Origin: Trochalopteron elliotii
Lineage: Eukaryota; Chordata; Aves; Passeriformes; Leiothrichidae
DNA: 64,000 nt
Assembly: GCA_024734555.1 (NCBI GenBank)
Contig: JANPWX010000160.1
Coordinates: forward strand, 499,465-563,464
Reading direction: 5' to 3'
The notes beneath the pieces were generated by a model, which made no database searches, was not told the DNA's origin, and saw nothing but the letters and a program-made list of their open reading frames with translations. The position numbers were made by a program, and so were the translations under genes. Below are positions 62,081 to 64,000 of the stretch, one piece after another. The stretch's first letter is position 1. Every line of letters starts with the position of its first letter.

Positions 62081-64000
62081 TGACTCAAGCCCCTCTGTGG
62101 TCCCATGGCAAACAAAACCCTTGAGGTGTGGGACAGGCGAGGGGACACTGCAGCAGGACACAGTGTCCTGAGTGTCCTGGCAGCCACCCCGGCCTCAGCT
62201 CCCAACTCCTGCAGGAAATTCCTTCCAGGTTCATTCAGGTACTAAACCAATCACCAGAGGTCATGCTCAAATATTGGCCTTAGTCTGTGGTAACATCTGC
62301 TACAATTTCTCTTGAAATGCTGTGGATTTTGTAGATTATAGATTATACATTTTGCCCTAAGCTAAAAATGCTACCCAGTTCCCTGGAAAATGGGAAGTTT
62401 TCAGTTAAAAATACTTTGTGTTTAATTTTTGAGCCAAATGCCAATACATTAGCAGTGGGAGGCTCTGTTTGGACAGGATGCAGTTATTCACCTCACAGTA
62501 TTTGTGTAAAGTACATTTTAGGAAAAGCCATTTGGAGATGACTTTTATCTTCTGATCTATAGCATGGGGAAAGGCAAAGAAAACTACCAAAGGGGACTAA
62601 ATAAAACTAAAATAATGGTAAAAATGCAAAAAAAAATTCCCCAAATCTTTAGGTTTATGAAAAATGTTCTTGGTCAAAATAATCATTACAGTATTTTTTC
62701 AGGGACACCATTCTGTTTCTGGGAATGTAAAAAACCACCAAAAGCTTCCACATCACTGATGACTACACAGTACTGCTAATTGTAGCAATAATTTCTCTGC
62801 TGCGAGTGCCTGTATGAAGCAGAAACCATTTAAATGATTTCTCTTAGGCCACTGAACCTCCATTTGATGGGAATAATTCTTTGGTTGCTACAGCCCTGTG
62901 CTGGATTCAGCGACCTGTAGATGAAAGGCTCCATATCCCATTGCCAGTCCCCTGAGTTAGCCAGTCCTGGCCCGTTTTTCTCCTCTCCTGCAAGCAACCA
63001 TTTCTGCCCCTGGAGCCACTGGCAGCAAAGAAATCATTTGGTGTTCATATTTCCACTTGGGTTCAGTGATCAGGATCACAACAGAAATAAGTGTGCTGAA
63101 CTGAAAGGGCCTTTCTGCTTTTCTTAAACGTTCTCCATGATGTGAACATTACACAAATGCTGTGTATTCCAATTAAACTTAAACAGCAGCTCTAGCAGGG
63201 AGCAACTGCTGTGCACTCACAGGATAAATCAGCTTTCCTACTGAGCTCCACAGCATAGTTAAAAAAGGGAAATCCATTTCAGCAACCTCCATAAAACATA
63301 GATGGATTTTCTTTCTGTCTTTCTTAACCTTCTTATGTAGGTTTTTATTTTTCATGGATGCTGAATACCTATGAGTCCATGTGGGGTCAAAATCCTTTTG
63401 ATTTCAAAGAGTCTTAAGCAGCATTATCATGTCTGCTCCATGTTTTTCAGGCAGATGATGGAGCAAGCTGGGCTTACCAGCTTTGAGGTTTAGTTCTACT
63501 CCAGATTCCCTGTGGGGTGTTAGGCAAGTCATTCTTTCCTGCAAATGGGAATAATGATTGCTTTGCTGTTTGGCTGTTTCTGCCTCAGGCAGGAAATCTT
63601 TGGGTCAGATAATTTTTTTTTGAGCTGTTTAACCCACTCCTACTAACAGGGACCTGAAATGTATTCCAGCTGGGAAGGGCTGTTGAGGGAGCTGAACCAA
63701 ATCTGGTTCATTGTCACCATTTTAATTTCTATCTGAGCCATAACTGCACCTGAGCCTGTGAAAATTGGCTCATTTATAAATAGAGAAAGGTCCAGTTGGA
63801 ATATCTGATTATATGGAAATGTCTGCAAACACAAGCCCCCAGTGGAAAGCCCCCAAGGCACCAGCCATGATATTGTAGCTCTGTTGGACACATTTTAAGA
63901 CAAAAGGTGGTTTTAATGCTTAGCAGAGCAGCCCAAGGCTGCTTCTTCTTCCATGGAGCATCAACAAAATGCACTTTTCAGCTGGCCATCTCCAGATCCA
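62081..64000. other. Intronic, nothing recognised
   Basis: No gene, exon or repeat family could be assigned up to the right edge. Confidence 0.4.

Larger units (their letters stand above)
30630..64000 (-). other. CHST8: Inferred CHST8 intron upstream of the 38-nt exon
   Basis: No further CHST8 exon was recognised to the right. I looked on the minus strand for the short N-terminal segment with a membrane anchor that should end in one base of a glycine codon before a donor site, and found no candidate. The whole right half is therefore best read as at least 33 kb of intron. All repeats listed in this range would then be intronic. Confidence 0.6.

Overview
This window looks like nuclear DNA of a songbird (passerine). 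It is AT-rich, intron- and gene-desert-like sequence with one recognisable protein-coding gene. It carries bird-type repeats: CR1 LINE 3' ends, a tRNA-Ile-headed SINE with a CR1-like tail (TguSINE1 type, described from zebra finch), and several ERVL/ERVK-type LTRs. No bacterial genes, CRISPR arrays, operons or viral coding regions were found.

The gene is CHST8 (GalNAc-4-O-sulfotransferase 1) on the minus strand. Its large terminal coding exon lies at 27095-28246 and a 38-nt exon at 30592-30629. The 5' exons, including the one encoding the Golgi membrane anchor, were not recognised and probably lie beyond position 64000. Everything from 30630 to the right edge is therefore read as CHST8 intron. 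The left 26 kb lies downstream of CHST8. A CpG-rich fragment at positions 1-120 is where the KCTD15 promoter would be expected if the mammalian CHST8-KCTD15 order is conserved; that is inference.

Layout: 1-120 CpG-island edge; 427-714 and 7214-7522 two solo LTRs of one ERVK-like family in opposite orientation, each with a perfect 6-bp target duplication; 2116-3180 CR1 pieces; 9822-10090 an orphan CpG-rich patch; 13126-13221 a T/G simple repeat; 23063-23357 a five-unit 59-bp tandem array; 25930-26070 the SINE; 27095-30629 the CHST8 exons; about 35819-37382 an LTR-like repeat whose interior has expanded into a 14-unit minisatellite; 43162-44623 an old ERVL-type LTR split by a younger CpG-rich LTR with a 5-bp target duplication; 49654-50332 an LTR holding the 361-base assembly gap, also with a 5-bp target duplication; 53317-53841 another ERVL-type LTR with a 5-bp target duplication; 54191-54407 an AT-rich palindrome; 55205-55297 and 56602-56692 two diverged copies of one non-coding segment; 61841-62080 a CR1 3' end.

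The biology is thus one glycan-modifying enzyme gene plus a detailed record of transposable-element insertion and local repeat expansion. I found no convincing new multi-gene system. The observations most worth checking are the nested LTRs, the LTR-born minisatellite with a 159-bp higher-order period, the AT-rich palindrome, the duplicated non-coding pair, and the micro-exon and NAGNAG acceptor of CHST8.
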